Assembly: GCF_001439605.1 (NCBI RefSeq)
Contig: NZ_LMBX01000006.1
Coordinates: 1-64,000, forward strand
Direction: 5' to 3'
Length of the DNA: 64,000 nt
From: Cytobacillus praedii
GTDB taxonomy: Bacteria; Bacillota; Bacilli; Bacillales; Cytobacillaceae
Part shown: piece after piece, positions 55,139-63,687 of the stretch
How positions within the stretch are numbered: position 1 is the stretch's first letter
How the letters are laid out: each line of letters begins with the position of its first letter
Program-made: the position numbers and the translations under genes
The notes under the pieces: model-generated
Seen by the model: the letters and a program-made list of their open reading frames with translations, nothing else
Databases searched by the model: none
Told to the model about the DNA's origin: nothing

Positions 55139-56173
55139 ATGACAAAACAAAAACAAATTCAATTAAAGAAACAAATGGCTCCGTATGAAAAATCGAATAC
55201 AAAAGAAAGTGTTTGGCAGTTGATTAATACTATTTTACCTTTTGTCGGGCTTTGGTTTTTGGCATATAAAAGCTTATCCGTTTCCTATATTTTAACATTA
55301 ATCATCGCAGTTTTCGCCGCGGGATTTTTAGTAAGAATTTTCATCATCTTTCATGATTGCTGCCACCATTCTTTCTTTAAAAACCGGTCGGCTAATAAGA
55401 TTATCGGAACTATCACAGGGATTATAACTATTTTTCCGTATAGCCAATGGCAGCATGATCATTCTGTTCACCATGCCACAAGCAGCAATTTAGATAAGCG
55501 TGGGGTTGGTGATATTTGGATGCTTACCGTTGATGAATATATGTCAGCATCTGCTTGGCAAAAAATTGCCTACCGCTTGTATCGAAACCCAATTATTATG
55601 TTTGGTCTTGGACCTATCTATGTCTTTCTTATTAAAAATCGATTTAACAGAAAAGGCGCTCGTACGAAGGAGCGATTGAATACGTATTTAACGAATATTT
55701 CAATTGTTGTCTTATATGGTCTCCTATGCTGGGGATTAGGATGGGAATCGTTTCTCCTTGTTCAATTACCAATCTTCTTAATCTCAGGTGCTGCAGGAAT
55801 ATGGCTTTTTTATGTACAGCATACGTTTGAAGATTCATATTTCGAGGAAGATGCAGAATGGGAGTACGTTAAAGCAGCTGTTGAAGGCAGCTCCTTCTAT
55901 AAACTTCCAAAACCATTGCAATGGATTACAGGGAATATTGGCTACCACCATGTTCACCATTTAAGCCCAAGAGTACCGAACTACAAACTAGAAGAGGCTC
56001 ATAATAATACAGAACCATTAAAAAATGTACCGACTATCACACTAAGTACAAGCTTGCAATCACTTAAATTCCACCTTTGGGATGAAAAAGGAAAGAAATT
56101 TGTCGCATATAAAGAAATCACAAATTATCTCCAGCATTCGAAAAAAAGTGAGATGGCATCTAGATTAAAGTAG
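55139..56173 (+). CDS. des: membrane phospholipid fatty-acid desaturase
   Basis: 344 aa from ATG 55139, preceded by GGAAGGA; the frame begins at 55064. Integral-membrane diiron enzyme that introduces double bonds into membrane lipids at low temperature. All three histidine boxes are present: HDCCHH, HDHSVHH and HHVHH, with four membrane segments around them. It lies upstream of desK and desR, as in B. subtilis, and a terminator-like hairpin separates it from them. Confidence 0.93.
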   Translation: MTKQKQIQLKKQMAPYEKSNTKESVWQLINTILPFVGLWFLAYKSLSVSYILTLIIAVFAAGFLVRIFIIFHDCCHHSFFKNRSANKIIGTITGIITIFPYSQWQHDHSVHHATSSNLDKRGVGDIWMLTVDEYMSASAWQKIAYRLYRNPIIMFGLGPIYVFLIKNRFNRKGARTKERLNTYLTNISIVVLYGLLCWGLGWESFLLVQLPIFLISGAAGIWLFYVQHTFEDSYFEEDAEWEYVKAAVEGSSFYKLPKPLQWITGNIGYHHVHHLSPRVPNYKLEEAHNNTEPLKNVPTITLSTSLQSLKFHLWDEKGKKFVAYKEITNYLQHSKKSEMASRLK

Positions 56174-56180
56174 TACAATA

Positions 56181-56216
56181 TAGGTGAAGCCACTTGGATG
56201 AGCTTCACCTATTTTT
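56181..56216 (+). terminator. terminator-like hairpin between des and desK
   Basis: TAGGTGAAGC/GCTTCACCTA stem followed by five T; it may reduce expression of the downstream regulators relative to des. Confidence 0.75.
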
Positions 56217-56236
56217 AGTATTAAAAAGGGGTTCAT

Positions 56237-57355
56237 ATGATAAAAAACTATTTTACAACTTTAAAAAGCTCTGGTATATCTCCATATATTTGGAGTGTAT
56301 TTGCCGTTCTGCCGTTTTACTTCATTTTTCAATCTTCCTCGACAATTGAAATCATTGTTGGTGTTTTATTGACAATTATCTTTTTTATCTCTTATCGATT
56401 GGCTTTTCTTTCGAAAAAATGGCCTGTTTATTTATGGACAGGAATCCTCATCGCCATTTCCACTGCCATGACGATTATTTTTCAATTTGTTTATTTTGCC
56501 TTCTATATTGCCTATTATAATGGAAATATCAAAAACAGAATTGCTTTCCTAACGCTATATATTATTCATCTTATATTTACAATTGCATCGATTAATTATA
56601 ATTTAGTCCTAGGGAAACCTTTGTTTTTGAAGCAATTGCCATTTGTGATTATTATTGGAATAAGCGTAATCCTTCTCCCGTTCAACCTCTATAATAAAAA
56701 GAAGCAGGAAAAACTAGAAGAACAGCTAGAGGTTGCAAATCAGCGAATTTCAGAGCTTGTGAAACAAGAGGAGCGTCAACGGATTGCCCGAGATCTTCAT
56801 GATACATTAGGACAAAAGCTTTCATTAATTGGTCTAAAAAGTGACCTTGCGAGGAGACTAGTATACAAAGATCCTGAAAGCTCCCGAAGTGAAATGAAGG
56901 ATGTTCAGCAAACTGCAAGGACTGCCTTAAACGAAGTTCGTACGATGGTCTCGCAAATGCGAGGAATTCGTTTAGAGGAAGAAATTATCCGTGTCAAACA
57001 AATCCTTCAAGCAGCAGAAATCACACTTATTGTAGAAAATGATTTAAATCGTCTGAACATATCAATCTTTCTCGAAAATCTGCTTAGCATGTGTATGAAA
57101 GAAGCGGTCACAAATGTCGTAAAACATAGCAATGCCACTAACTGCCACATCAAATTTGAACAATCAGCAAATGAAGTATGTATTATTATTAAGGATAATG
57201 GCATCGGTATTCCCGATCAATATTACTTCTCTAAAGGCAGCGGTTTGCTCGGTATAAAAGAACGGCTAGAATTTGTAAACGGCAGCTTAGATGTAAAATC
57301 GGATGATGGCACCACGATTACAATGTGGGTTCCAAGTGTTGTAAAACAGACTTAA
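56237..57355 (+). CDS. desK: thermosensor histidine kinase DesK
   Basis: 372-aa membrane kinase that senses membrane order through its five or so N-terminal segments (residues 18-150). A long helix (about 155-185) leads to the HisKA_3 motif with His188 (RQRIARDLHDTLGQKLSLI), the same residue number as in B. subtilis DesK, and a terminal HATPase (KDNGIGIP, GSGLLGIKERL). It phosphorylates or dephosphorylates DesR. desR starts 15 bp downstream. Confidence 0.94.
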   Translation: MIKNYFTTLKSSGISPYIWSVFAVLPFYFIFQSSSTIEIIVGVLLTIIFFISYRLAFLSKKWPVYLWTGILIAISTAMTIIFQFVYFAFYIAYYNGNIKNRIAFLTLYIIHLIFTIASINYNLVLGKPLFLKQLPFVIIIGISVILLPFNLYNKKKQEKLEEQLEVANQRISELVKQEERQRIARDLHDTLGQKLSLIGLKSDLARRLVYKDPESSRSEMKDVQQTARTALNEVRTMVSQMRGIRLEEEIIRVKQILQAAEITLIVENDLNRLNISIFLENLLSMCMKEAVTNVVKHSNATNCHIKFEQSANEVCIIIKDNGIGIPDQYYFSKGSGLLGIKERLEFVNGSLDVKSDDGTTITMWVPSVVKQT

Positions 57356-57369
57356 AAGGAGGAGCAAGT

Positions 57370-57969
57370 ATGATTAGAATTGTAATTGCTGAAGATCAAC
57401 GGATGATGCTAGGTGCATTAGGATCCTTGCTCAACCTGGAAGATGATATGGAAGTGGTCGGAAAAGCGAATAATGGAAAGGAAGCCGTCACTTTAGTTAA
57501 ACACCATCAACCTGATATTTGTATCATGGATATTGAAATGCCTGAGAAAAGTGGACTTGAGGCGGCCGAGGATTTAAAGGGATTCGGTTGTAAAGTCATT
57601 ATTTTAACAACCTTTGCTCGATCTGGTTATTTTCAAAGGGCACTACAAGCAGGGGTAAGTGGATATTTACTGAAAGATAGCCCGAGTGAAGAATTAGCTA
57701 GCTCCATTCGAATGGTTATGGCTGGAAGAAGGATTTATGCACCTGAACTTATGGATGATGTCTACAGTGAAGAAAATCCGCTAACCGAACGTGAAAAGGC
57801 AGTCCTTGAGCTTGTTGCTGATGGAAAGAATACAAAAGAAATTGCTGATGAGCTTAAAATCAAAACAGGAACAGTCAGAAACTATATCTCACAAATACTT
57901 GACAAACTTGAGGTCAAAAACCGAATAGAAGCGATTACACAATCGAAAGAAAAGGGATGGTTTAAGTAA
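57370..57969 (+). CDS. desR: response regulator DesR
   Basis: 199-aa NarL/FixJ-type regulator. Receiver domain at 1-120 with phospho-acceptor Asp54 (CIMDIEMPEKSG), matching the B. subtilis residue; C-terminal LuxR-type HTH at about 135-195 (LTEREKAVLELVADGKNTKEIA). ATG 57370 follows GGAGGAGCAAG and is preferred over the longer frame at 57325. Activates des after cold shock. Confidence 0.94.
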   Translation: MIRIVIAEDQRMMLGALGSLLNLEDDMEVVGKANNGKEAVTLVKHHQPDICIMDIEMPEKSGLEAAEDLKGFGCKVIILTTFARSGYFQRALQAGVSGYLLKDSPSEELASSIRMVMAGRRIYAPELMDDVYSEENPLTEREKAVLELVADGKNTKEIADELKIKTGTVRNYISQILDKLEVKNRIEAITQSKEKGWFK

Positions 57970-58247
57970 ACCATTCTTTTTTATTTTTAATACGAGGGTA
58001 TTGAGCCTGTTCTTTGATAGGACTTTTTAAAACTTGACGGCTTAGATGATTCATGGCTATCCATTATCTTGCTCCATTTAAAATTGGGTTCCATGATTCA
58101 TTCATGACTGCCATATTTGAGGTTTTTATAAGACAAGAGTCCTTACTAGAAAAGACAGCGTAAACAAGTATTTCATCCTCTAGTTCAAATAAATTTGCAG
58201 GCAAATACATACGATTTTATATTTTTTGAATTTTTTAAAAAAACCAC

Positions 58248-58276
58248 TCGACAAAGTATATGAATTGGAGGATAAT
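58248..58276 (+). promoter_or_regulatory. promoter of ilvE with adjacent CodY-like box
   Basis: TCGACA, 17-bp spacer, GATAAT. Just upstream, AATTTTTTAAAAAAA (58231-58245) matches the CodY consensus AATTTTCWGAAAATT with four mismatches. Branched-chain aminotransferase genes are CodY targets in B. subtilis; the site here is weak. Confidence 0.45.
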
Positions 58277-58311
58277 TGTAAAAATAAAATAAATTACTTT
58301 TACTAAGTACC

Positions 58312-58347
58312 GCTTAAAAGAGTTGATAAACGGCAGCGCTTTTAAGC
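58312..58347 (+). repeat. inverted repeat in ilvE leader
   Basis: GCTTAAAAG (58312-58320) and CTTTTAAGC (58339-58347), perfect 9-bp arms around 18 bp. No T-run follows, and there is no T-box consensus (no GGTGG/ACCGCG elements), so a role in translation or mRNA stability is possible. Confidence 0.4.
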
Positions 58348-58394
58348 AAGAATCATGAGAATTACATATTAAAAAGACAGGGAGAAGAAGTAGG

Positions 58395-59486
58395 ATGAGA
58401 GACTATCAAATGGAAATCAACTTAACCACAGCGAGAAAACAAAAACCGGCATTTGACCAGCTTCAGTTTGGAAGACATTTTACAGATCATATGTTTGTAA
58501 TGGATTATTCTACAGAAAAAGGCTGGTATGACCCACGAATTATTCCTTATCAACCTGTCACATTGGAACCATCGGCAATGATTTTTCATTACGGGCAAAC
58601 AGTATTTGAAGGATTGAAGGCATATCTCTCAAAAGAAGGGCAAGTATTATTATTTAGACCAAAGAAAAATATGGAACGAATGAATCGTTCAAATGTGAGA
58701 CTATGCATGCCTCCAATTGATGAGGCATTTGCATTATATGCATTAAAACAATTGCTTTCTATTGAAAAGGACTGGATTCCTTCATATGAAGGCACTTCTC
58801 TTTATATACGCCCATTTATCATCTCAACTGAGCCTTTCTTAGGCGTTGCGCCATCAAACAGCTATCGTTTTATGATCATTTTATCCCCAGTTGGGGCTTA
58901 CTATAAAGAAGGCATTAATCCTGTGAAAATTTCTGTTGAACAAGAATTTGTTCGTGCAGTTCAAGGCGGGACTGGTAATGCGAAAACAGCCGGCAACTAT
59001 GCTGGCAGCTTAAAGGCACAAGAAGTAGCTGGAAATGCGGGATATTCACAAGTTCTTTGGCTAGATGGCAAAGAAAAGAAATATATCGAAGAAGTCGGCA
59101 GCATGAATGTATTCTTCAAGATAAACGGAGAAGTAATCACACCTGTTTTAAATGGGAGCATTTTAGACGGTGTTACCCGTGATTCAATTATTCGCCTAAT
59201 TGAACATTGGAATATTCCTTTTTCTGAACGAAAAATTTCAATGGAAGAAATCTATCAGGCACATAAAGAAGGTATTTTAGAAGAAGCTTTTGGTACGGGT
59301 ACTGCCGCTGTCATCTCACCAATTGGGGAGTTCTACTGGCAAAATGAAGAACTTAAAATCAATAATGGAGAAACAGGGGAACTAGCGAAAAAATTATATG
59401 ATACACTAACAGGGATTCAATATGGAACACATGAAGACCCGTTTGGATGGCGTGTAGAAGTATTAGAGGAAGCATTAAAGATTTAA
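58395..59486 (+). CDS. ilvE: branched-chain amino acid aminotransferase
   Basis: 363-aa fold-type IV PLP enzyme that transaminates leucine, isoleucine and valine. The PLP lysine lies in GGTGNAKTAGNYAGS, and GQTVFEGLKAY and TEPFLGVAPS mark the active site. Length is normal. Good ribosome binding site GGGAGAAGA. B. subtilis has two homologs (IlvE/YbgE and IlvK/YwaA); the assignment between them is not certain. Monocistronic, before the thiamine operon. Confidence 0.92.
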   Translation: MRDYQMEINLTTARKQKPAFDQLQFGRHFTDHMFVMDYSTEKGWYDPRIIPYQPVTLEPSAMIFHYGQTVFEGLKAYLSKEGQVLLFRPKKNMERMNRSNVRLCMPPIDEAFALYALKQLLSIEKDWIPSYEGTSLYIRPFIISTEPFLGVAPSNSYRFMIILSPVGAYYKEGINPVKISVEQEFVRAVQGGTGNAKTAGNYAGSLKAQEVAGNAGYSQVLWLDGKEKKYIEEVGSMNVFFKINGEVITPVLNGSILDGVTRDSIIRLIEHWNIPFSERKISMEEIYQAHKEGILEEAFGTGTAAVISPIGEFYWQNEELKINNGETGELAKKLYDTLTGIQYGTHEDPFGWRVEVLEEALKI

Positions 59487-59542
59487 TTATTTTGCTTGCA
59501 ATATTCAAAATACATGGTATGCTATGAATGAATTCAAATAAG

Positions 59543-59637
59543 AAACACTAGGGGTGTCTTGTAAAAGACTGAGATTGAACGGCCGTTCTAAACCCTTTGA
59601 ACCTGATCTAGTTCACACTGGCGTAGGGAAGTGGTAA
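59543..59637 (+). ncRNA. TPP riboswitch, first copy
   Basis: Thi-box aptamer: GGGGTG near the 5' side, CTGAGA, then AACCCTTTGAACCTGATCTA and GCGTAGGGAA, the conserved TPP-binding core. The P3 arm (59578-59590) is present. It is followed by its own terminator at 59663-59698, so binding of TPP would stop transcription. Confidence 0.95.
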
Positions 59638-59662
59638 ATGGTTGAACATGAACATATCTATC

Positions 59663-59698
59663 AACCCCCACTCTTATGTCTAAAGGAGTGGGGGTTTT
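59663..59698 (+). terminator. expression-platform terminator of TPP riboswitch 1
   Basis: AACCCCCACTC/GAGTGGGGGTT, then T-run. Confidence 0.9.
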
Positions 59699-59727
59699 AT
59701 TATACTTAAATACTAATTAAATACTTT

Positions 59728-59804
59728 TTCTACTAGGGGCGCCTTATGGCTGAGATGTAACCCTTTGAACCTGATCTAGATCATACTAGCGTAGGGAAGT
59801 AGGT
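59728..59804 (+). ncRNA. TPP riboswitch, second tandem copy
   Basis: A shorter but complete thi-box: TACTAGGGGCGCC, CTGAGA, AACCCTTTGAACCTGATCTA and GCGTAGGGAAGTA. The P3 arm is reduced. A terminator at 59838-59872 follows, so it is an independent second switch for the same operon. Confidence 0.95.
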
Positions 59805-59837
59805 AAGATGATTACAGCTATTTGTGCGTAATGATTT

Positions 59838-59872
59838 AACCGCTTTCCACCTTTGGATAGCGGTTTTTTTAT
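59838..59872 (+). terminator. expression-platform terminator of TPP riboswitch 2
   Basis: AACCGCT/AGCGGTT with an imperfect inner helix, then seven T. Confidence 0.9.
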
Positions 59873-59905
59873 TGGCTTTCATTTAAATTCAAAGGAGGAA
59901 ATAAA

Positions 59906-60595
59906 TTGGGAACTGTAAAAATAAAGAAATTCACTGAAAGACTGTTTGAAAATGTTCAGCCAATCTGGGAGAAGAATCATAATCATCCTTTTGTTCAAGA
60001 GCTTGGGAGAGGTCAATTGGCTGAGGAAAAATTCATTCACTATATGAAGCAGGACTATGTATATTTAATCGATTACGCAAAGCTATTTGCCGTGGGGGTA
60101 CTAAAAGCACAAGATCTACATACGATGGGGAAATTTGCTCAAATTCTTGATGAGACATTGAATGTTGAAATGGAGCTTCACCGCCAATTTGCTGCTGAAT
60201 TTGGCATTTCACGAAAGCAGTTAGAAGCAACAAAGCCAACGCCAGTTAATCTTGCGTATACACGCTATATGTTAAACGTTGCCCAAAATGGCAGTTTAGC
60301 TGAGGTTGTTGCTTGTCTGTTGCCTTGTGCATGGGATTACTGGGAAATTGGGAAATTGCTAAGAAAACAATACGGAAATCAAATACAGACAAATCGATAT
60401 GCCAAATGGATTGAAACATACGATTCTGAAACCTTTGGCAATGGAGCTAAGTGGCTCATACAGCTGATGGATGAATTAGCGGAAGGGAAGCCAGAACGGG
60501 AACTCGCAATCCTTGAGGAGCATTTCCAAATGACCTCAAAGTACGAATATTTATTCTGGGACATGAACTATTACAAACAAGACTGGCCAATTTAA
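59906..60595 (+). CDS. tenA: thiaminase II / aminopyrimidine aminohydrolase
   Basis: 229 aa, start TTG 59906 with AAAGGAGGAAA upstream. TenA releases HMP from thiamine breakdown products (aminopyrimidine hydrolysis). Active-site Cys137 lies in VACLLPCAWDYWEIG; other family strings include HPFVQELGRGQL and QDYVYLIDYAKL. First gene after the two TPP riboswitches, as in other Bacillus; provides HMP for ThiD. Confidence 0.95.
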   Translation: MGTVKIKKFTERLFENVQPIWEKNHNHPFVQELGRGQLAEEKFIHYMKQDYVYLIDYAKLFAVGVLKAQDLHTMGKFAQILDETLNVEMELHRQFAAEFGISRKQLEATKPTPVNLAYTRYMLNVAQNGSLAEVVACLLPCAWDYWEIGKLLRKQYGNQIQTNRYAKWIETYDSETFGNGAKWLIQLMDELAEGKPERELAILEEHFQMTSKYEYLFWDMNYYKQDWPI

Positions 60596-60614
60596 AAGTA
60601 AATGGGGAGAAGTA

Positions 60615-61361
60615 ATGACGCTAGTGCTAAAAAATGTTTCATACACATTTACGAATAAAGGAAACCAATCTAATAAAGTGATCTCGGAATTAAGTATGCA
60701 AGTAAATCGTGGGGAGTTCGTCTCTCTCATTGGCAAAAGCGGCACAGGAAAAAGCACGATATTAAAACTGGTAACTGGCCTGCTTACACAAGATGAAGGA
60801 GAAATATCCATTGACGGCAAGCCTATTTCGCTTGGGGATGTTGGCTATATGCCTCAGCGAGACCTGCTGCTTCCATGGAGATCAATTCTTGACAATATCA
60901 TCATTTCGGCGGAATTCCGGAAGGATTTACAAATTACGAGAGAAGAAGCAAGACATTGGCTGAACCGTGTTGGCCTAATTGAATATGAAAACGCCCTTCC
61001 AAAACAATTGTCTGGAGGAATGAGGCAGCGCGCTGCCTTCCTTCGGGCACTCCTGACAGGCAAGGACCTGCTTTTGCTAGATGAACCGTTCGGTGCTCTT
61101 GACGCACTCACAAAAAGAGAGATGCAAGCATGGCTGTTATCCATTTGGCAGGAGCTAAATAAAACAGTTTTGTTTATCACCCATGATCTGGAGGAAGCAT
61201 GTTTTCTTAGTGATCGAATCATCCTTCTGCACCCAGACAAAAAGGTTGAAAAAATCAATGTAGATCTGCCGCGCCCACGATTTCCTGAACTGCTGCATTC
61301 AACAGAATTGGCTGGGCTGCGGCACGAACTGGAGAAAAAGATTGCAAATGAAACAGATTAA
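60615..61361 (+). CDS. thiZ: HMP-precursor ABC transporter ATPase
   Basis: 248 aa ABC ATPase: Walker A GKSGTGKST, Q-loop near MPQRDLLLPW, signature LSGGMRQRAAFLRAL, Walker B LLLLDEPFGALD. Belongs with ThiX and ThiY, which import formylaminopyrimidine-type precursors. Starts 20 bp after tenA and overlaps thiX by 20 bases. Confidence 0.93.
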   Translation: MTLVLKNVSYTFTNKGNQSNKVISELSMQVNRGEFVSLIGKSGTGKSTILKLVTGLLTQDEGEISIDGKPISLGDVGYMPQRDLLLPWRSILDNIIISAEFRKDLQITREEARHWLNRVGLIEYENALPKQLSGGMRQRAAFLRALLTGKDLLLLDEPFGALDALTKREMQAWLLSIWQELNKTVLFITHDLEEACFLSDRIILLHPDKKVEKINVDLPRPRFPELLHSTELAGLRHELEKKIANETD

Positions 61362-62115
61362 GAGATGGATTCAAAGTTATAGTCTATTTATCATTTTTGC
61401 GAGTTTACTATTAATCGTATTTGAATGGCTGGTTAGGTGGAAGTTCATCCCTTCATTTATCATACCTGCACCAACCAGCGTCATGATGATGATCTTGGAA
61501 AATTGGCGGCCATTAGTATTTGATCATTTAAACGCTACCATGCTTGAATTTATTATCGGCTTTTTAATTTCTGTAATAGGCGGTGTATTACTAGCAGTTT
61601 GGATGTTTTTTTCAAAAACTGTTGAGAAAATGTTATACCCTGCTGTACTGATCTCTCAGATGATGCCAATTATAGCCCTATCCCCAATTTTTGTTCTGTG
61701 GTTTGGCTACACGATATGGAGCAAGGTTGCTGTGACTGTATTAATCTCATTTTTTCCAATTGTCGTTGGTACATATGATGGTCTGAAGTCAGGAGATAAA
61801 GAGTATATTGAACTGCTTCGATCGATGGGTGCAACACGATGGCACACGTTTATAAAGCTGAACATTCCAATGGCTTTGCCATCCTTTTTCTCTGGGCTGA
61901 AGCTTGCAACAGTCTATGCATTAGTTGGAGCGACGATTGGCGAATGGCTTGGTGCAAGTGAAGGGTTGGGTTATTACAGCCGGCGCATGTCTGGCAATTT
62001 AAATGCAGAAGGGGTTTTTGCGGCCATCACGATACTGACGATCATTGGCATTCTTCTTTTTGCCATCATGTCAGCAATTGAAAAGAAAGCATTGCACTGG
62101 AAAAATACAGAATAA
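61342..62115 (+). CDS. thiX: HMP-precursor ABC transporter permease
   Basis: 257-aa permease (binding-protein-dependent transport family) with about six membrane segments and the EAA-like loop MGATRWHTFIKLNIPMALP. Start TTG 61342 (GGAG seven bases upstream) or ATG 61348. The overlap with thiZ couples translation. Works with ThiY and ThiZ. Confidence 0.92.
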   Translation: MQMKQIKRWIQSYSLFIIFASLLLIVFEWLVRWKFIPSFIIPAPTSVMMMILENWRPLVFDHLNATMLEFIIGFLISVIGGVLLAVWMFFSKTVEKMLYPAVLISQMMPIIALSPIFVLWFGYTIWSKVAVTVLISFFPIVVGTYDGLKSGDKEYIELLRSMGATRWHTFIKLNIPMALPSFFSGLKLATVYALVGATIGEWLGASEGLGYYSRRMSGNLNAEGVFAAITILTIIGILLFAIMSAIEKKALHWKNTE

Positions 62116-62138
62116 CAAACAACTGGAGTTGGTTAGTA

Positions 62139-63134
62139 ATGAAAAAAATCTGGTTTCTAATTTTAATATTAGCAATGCTGCTAACAGCCTGTTCAGAAAA
62201 TAAAGCAAATAGCAATGAGAAAGAGAAGCTAGAAGATATTAGCATTATGCTAGATTGGTATCCAAATGCAGTACATACAGCGATTTATGTTGCAAAAGAA
62301 AAGGGTTACTTTGCCGATGAAGGGCTGAATGTCAACATTGAGATGCCTGCAGATACAAATGATCCGTTGAAGCTTGCGGCTACTGGGAAGGTCGACTTGG
62401 CAATCAGCTATCAAACACAGCTTTTAGTATCAAGAGCTGAAGGGATTCCGGTTGTATCAGTCGCAGCTCTTGTCAGACATTCACTTGATGCCATTATGTT
62501 TAAAAAGGATAGTGGCATACAATCTCCAAAGGATTTGGAAGGAAAAAATATTGGGTATCCCTCAGCATCTGTCAATGAAGCGGTTGTTTCTACGATGGTA
62601 AAAAAAGATGGCGGCGACATGAATAATGTAAAAATGACCGATGTTGGCTGGGATTTAATGCCGTCACTTGCCACAGATAATGTGGATGCGCTTACGGGGG
62701 CTTATATTAACCATGAACTTGTCCTATTAAAGAAAGAAGGGTATGACATGGATATCCTTAAACTTACTGACTTTGGAGTTCCAGATAACTATGAACTTGT
62801 AATTGTTACAGGAGAGAAAGCATTAAAGAAGAAAAAAACATCCTTTGAAAAATTCTGGAAAGCTATAACAAGAGCACAGGAAGAGGTTAAAAAAGATCCT
62901 GCTTCCGGTCTTAAAGTTCTGCTTGATCATGAAAATGACAGCTTTCCTCTAGATAAGGAAGTGGAAGCTGAAAGTTTACAAGTGCTTTTACCCCTAATGG
63001 AGGAGTCAAATGTGCCGTTCGGATATCAGGAGGAGGACACTTGGAATCAAGTCGCTAACTGGCTTTATGAATCAAAGGTAATCAAGCAGAAAATGAATGC
63101 AAAAGAAGCATTTGTTAACATCGTTTCGAAATAA
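62139..63134 (+). CDS. thiY: HMP-precursor binding lipoprotein
   Basis: 331-aa NMT1/THI5-like solute-binding protein. Lipobox LLTAC at Cys18 anchors it outside. LDWYPNAVHTAIYVAKEKGY is the family signature near the start, and KVDLAISYQTQLL supports the pyrimidine pocket. Captures formylamino-pyrimidine (FAMP) or related thiamine breakdown products, according to work on the B. halodurans ThiXYZ system. Confidence 0.92.
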   Translation: MKKIWFLILILAMLLTACSENKANSNEKEKLEDISIMLDWYPNAVHTAIYVAKEKGYFADEGLNVNIEMPADTNDPLKLAATGKVDLAISYQTQLLVSRAEGIPVVSVAALVRHSLDAIMFKKDSGIQSPKDLEGKNIGYPSASVNEAVVSTMVKKDGGDMNNVKMTDVGWDLMPSLATDNVDALTGAYINHELVLLKKEGYDMDILKLTDFGVPDNYELVIVTGEKALKKKKTSFEKFWKAITRAQEEVKKDPASGLKVLLDHENDSFPLDKEVEAESLQVLLPLMEESNVPFGYQEEDTWNQVANWLYESKVIKQKMNAKEAFVNIVSK

Positions 63135-63165
63135 TGAATGCTACAAATCGAGGGGAGGATTTAAT

Positions 63166-63687
63166 TTGGATAAAACAAAGAAGCTTACATTAACTGCGCT
63201 CATCGCAGCCATTACGACCGTATCAAGCAGTCTCATTTACATTCCAGTAGGATTTGCGAAGATTTTCCCGATTCAGCATTTTGCAAACGTCTTATCAGCT
63301 GTGCTGCTTGGCCCATGGTATGCAGTCTTTCAAGCAGTTATTTCCTCAACTTTAAGGAACTTGCTCGGGACAGGAAGTATTTTTGCTTATCCCGGAAGTA
63401 TGATCGGGGCATTTTTTGCAGCCATTCTATATAAGAAAACAAAGAAACTTACCTTTGCTGCAGCAGGGGAAGTCTTCGGGACAGGAATACTTGGAGCAAT
63501 GGCAACCTATCCAATATCCATTCTGTTATTAGGGCAGGAAGCAGCATTGTTTGGCTTTATTCCTGCATTTATGATCAGTTCATTCACTGGTGCGCTCATG
63601 GGGTATGGTTTGCTCAAGATATTAGTTCGAAATAAGGCAATTGGAGGAATGCTCGATGAAAACAGCACTTACCATCGCGGGCTCTGA
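63166..63687 (+). CDS. thiW: ThiW energy-coupling transporter S component (thiazole)
   Basis: 173 aa from TTG 63166, with GGGGAGG upstream; a longer frame starts at 63097. Five to six membrane segments, typical of ECF-type S components, including YIPVGFAKIFPIQHFANVLS. ThiW is predicted to bind a thiazole precursor and rely on a shared ECF module elsewhere. The end overlaps thiD by 32 bases. Confidence 0.9.
   Translation: MDKTKKLTLTALIAAITTVSSSLIYIPVGFAKIFPIQHFANVLSAVLLGPWYAVFQAVISSTLRNLLGTGSIFAYPGSMIGAFFAAILYKKTKKLTFAAAGEVFGTGILGAMATYPISILLLGQEAALFGFIPAFMISSFTGALMGYGLLKILVRNKAIGGMLDENSTYHRGL

Larger units (their letters stand above)
57970..58394. other. non-coding gap with ilvE control region
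   Basis: No gene. The final 150 bp holds the ilvE promoter and leader; the first 275 bp are AT-rich without visible structure. Confidence 0.5.

Noticed and set aside
58283-58394. ilvE leader as a T-box riboswitch
   Set aside because: No specifier stem, T-box sequence or terminator was found; only a simple inverted repeat.
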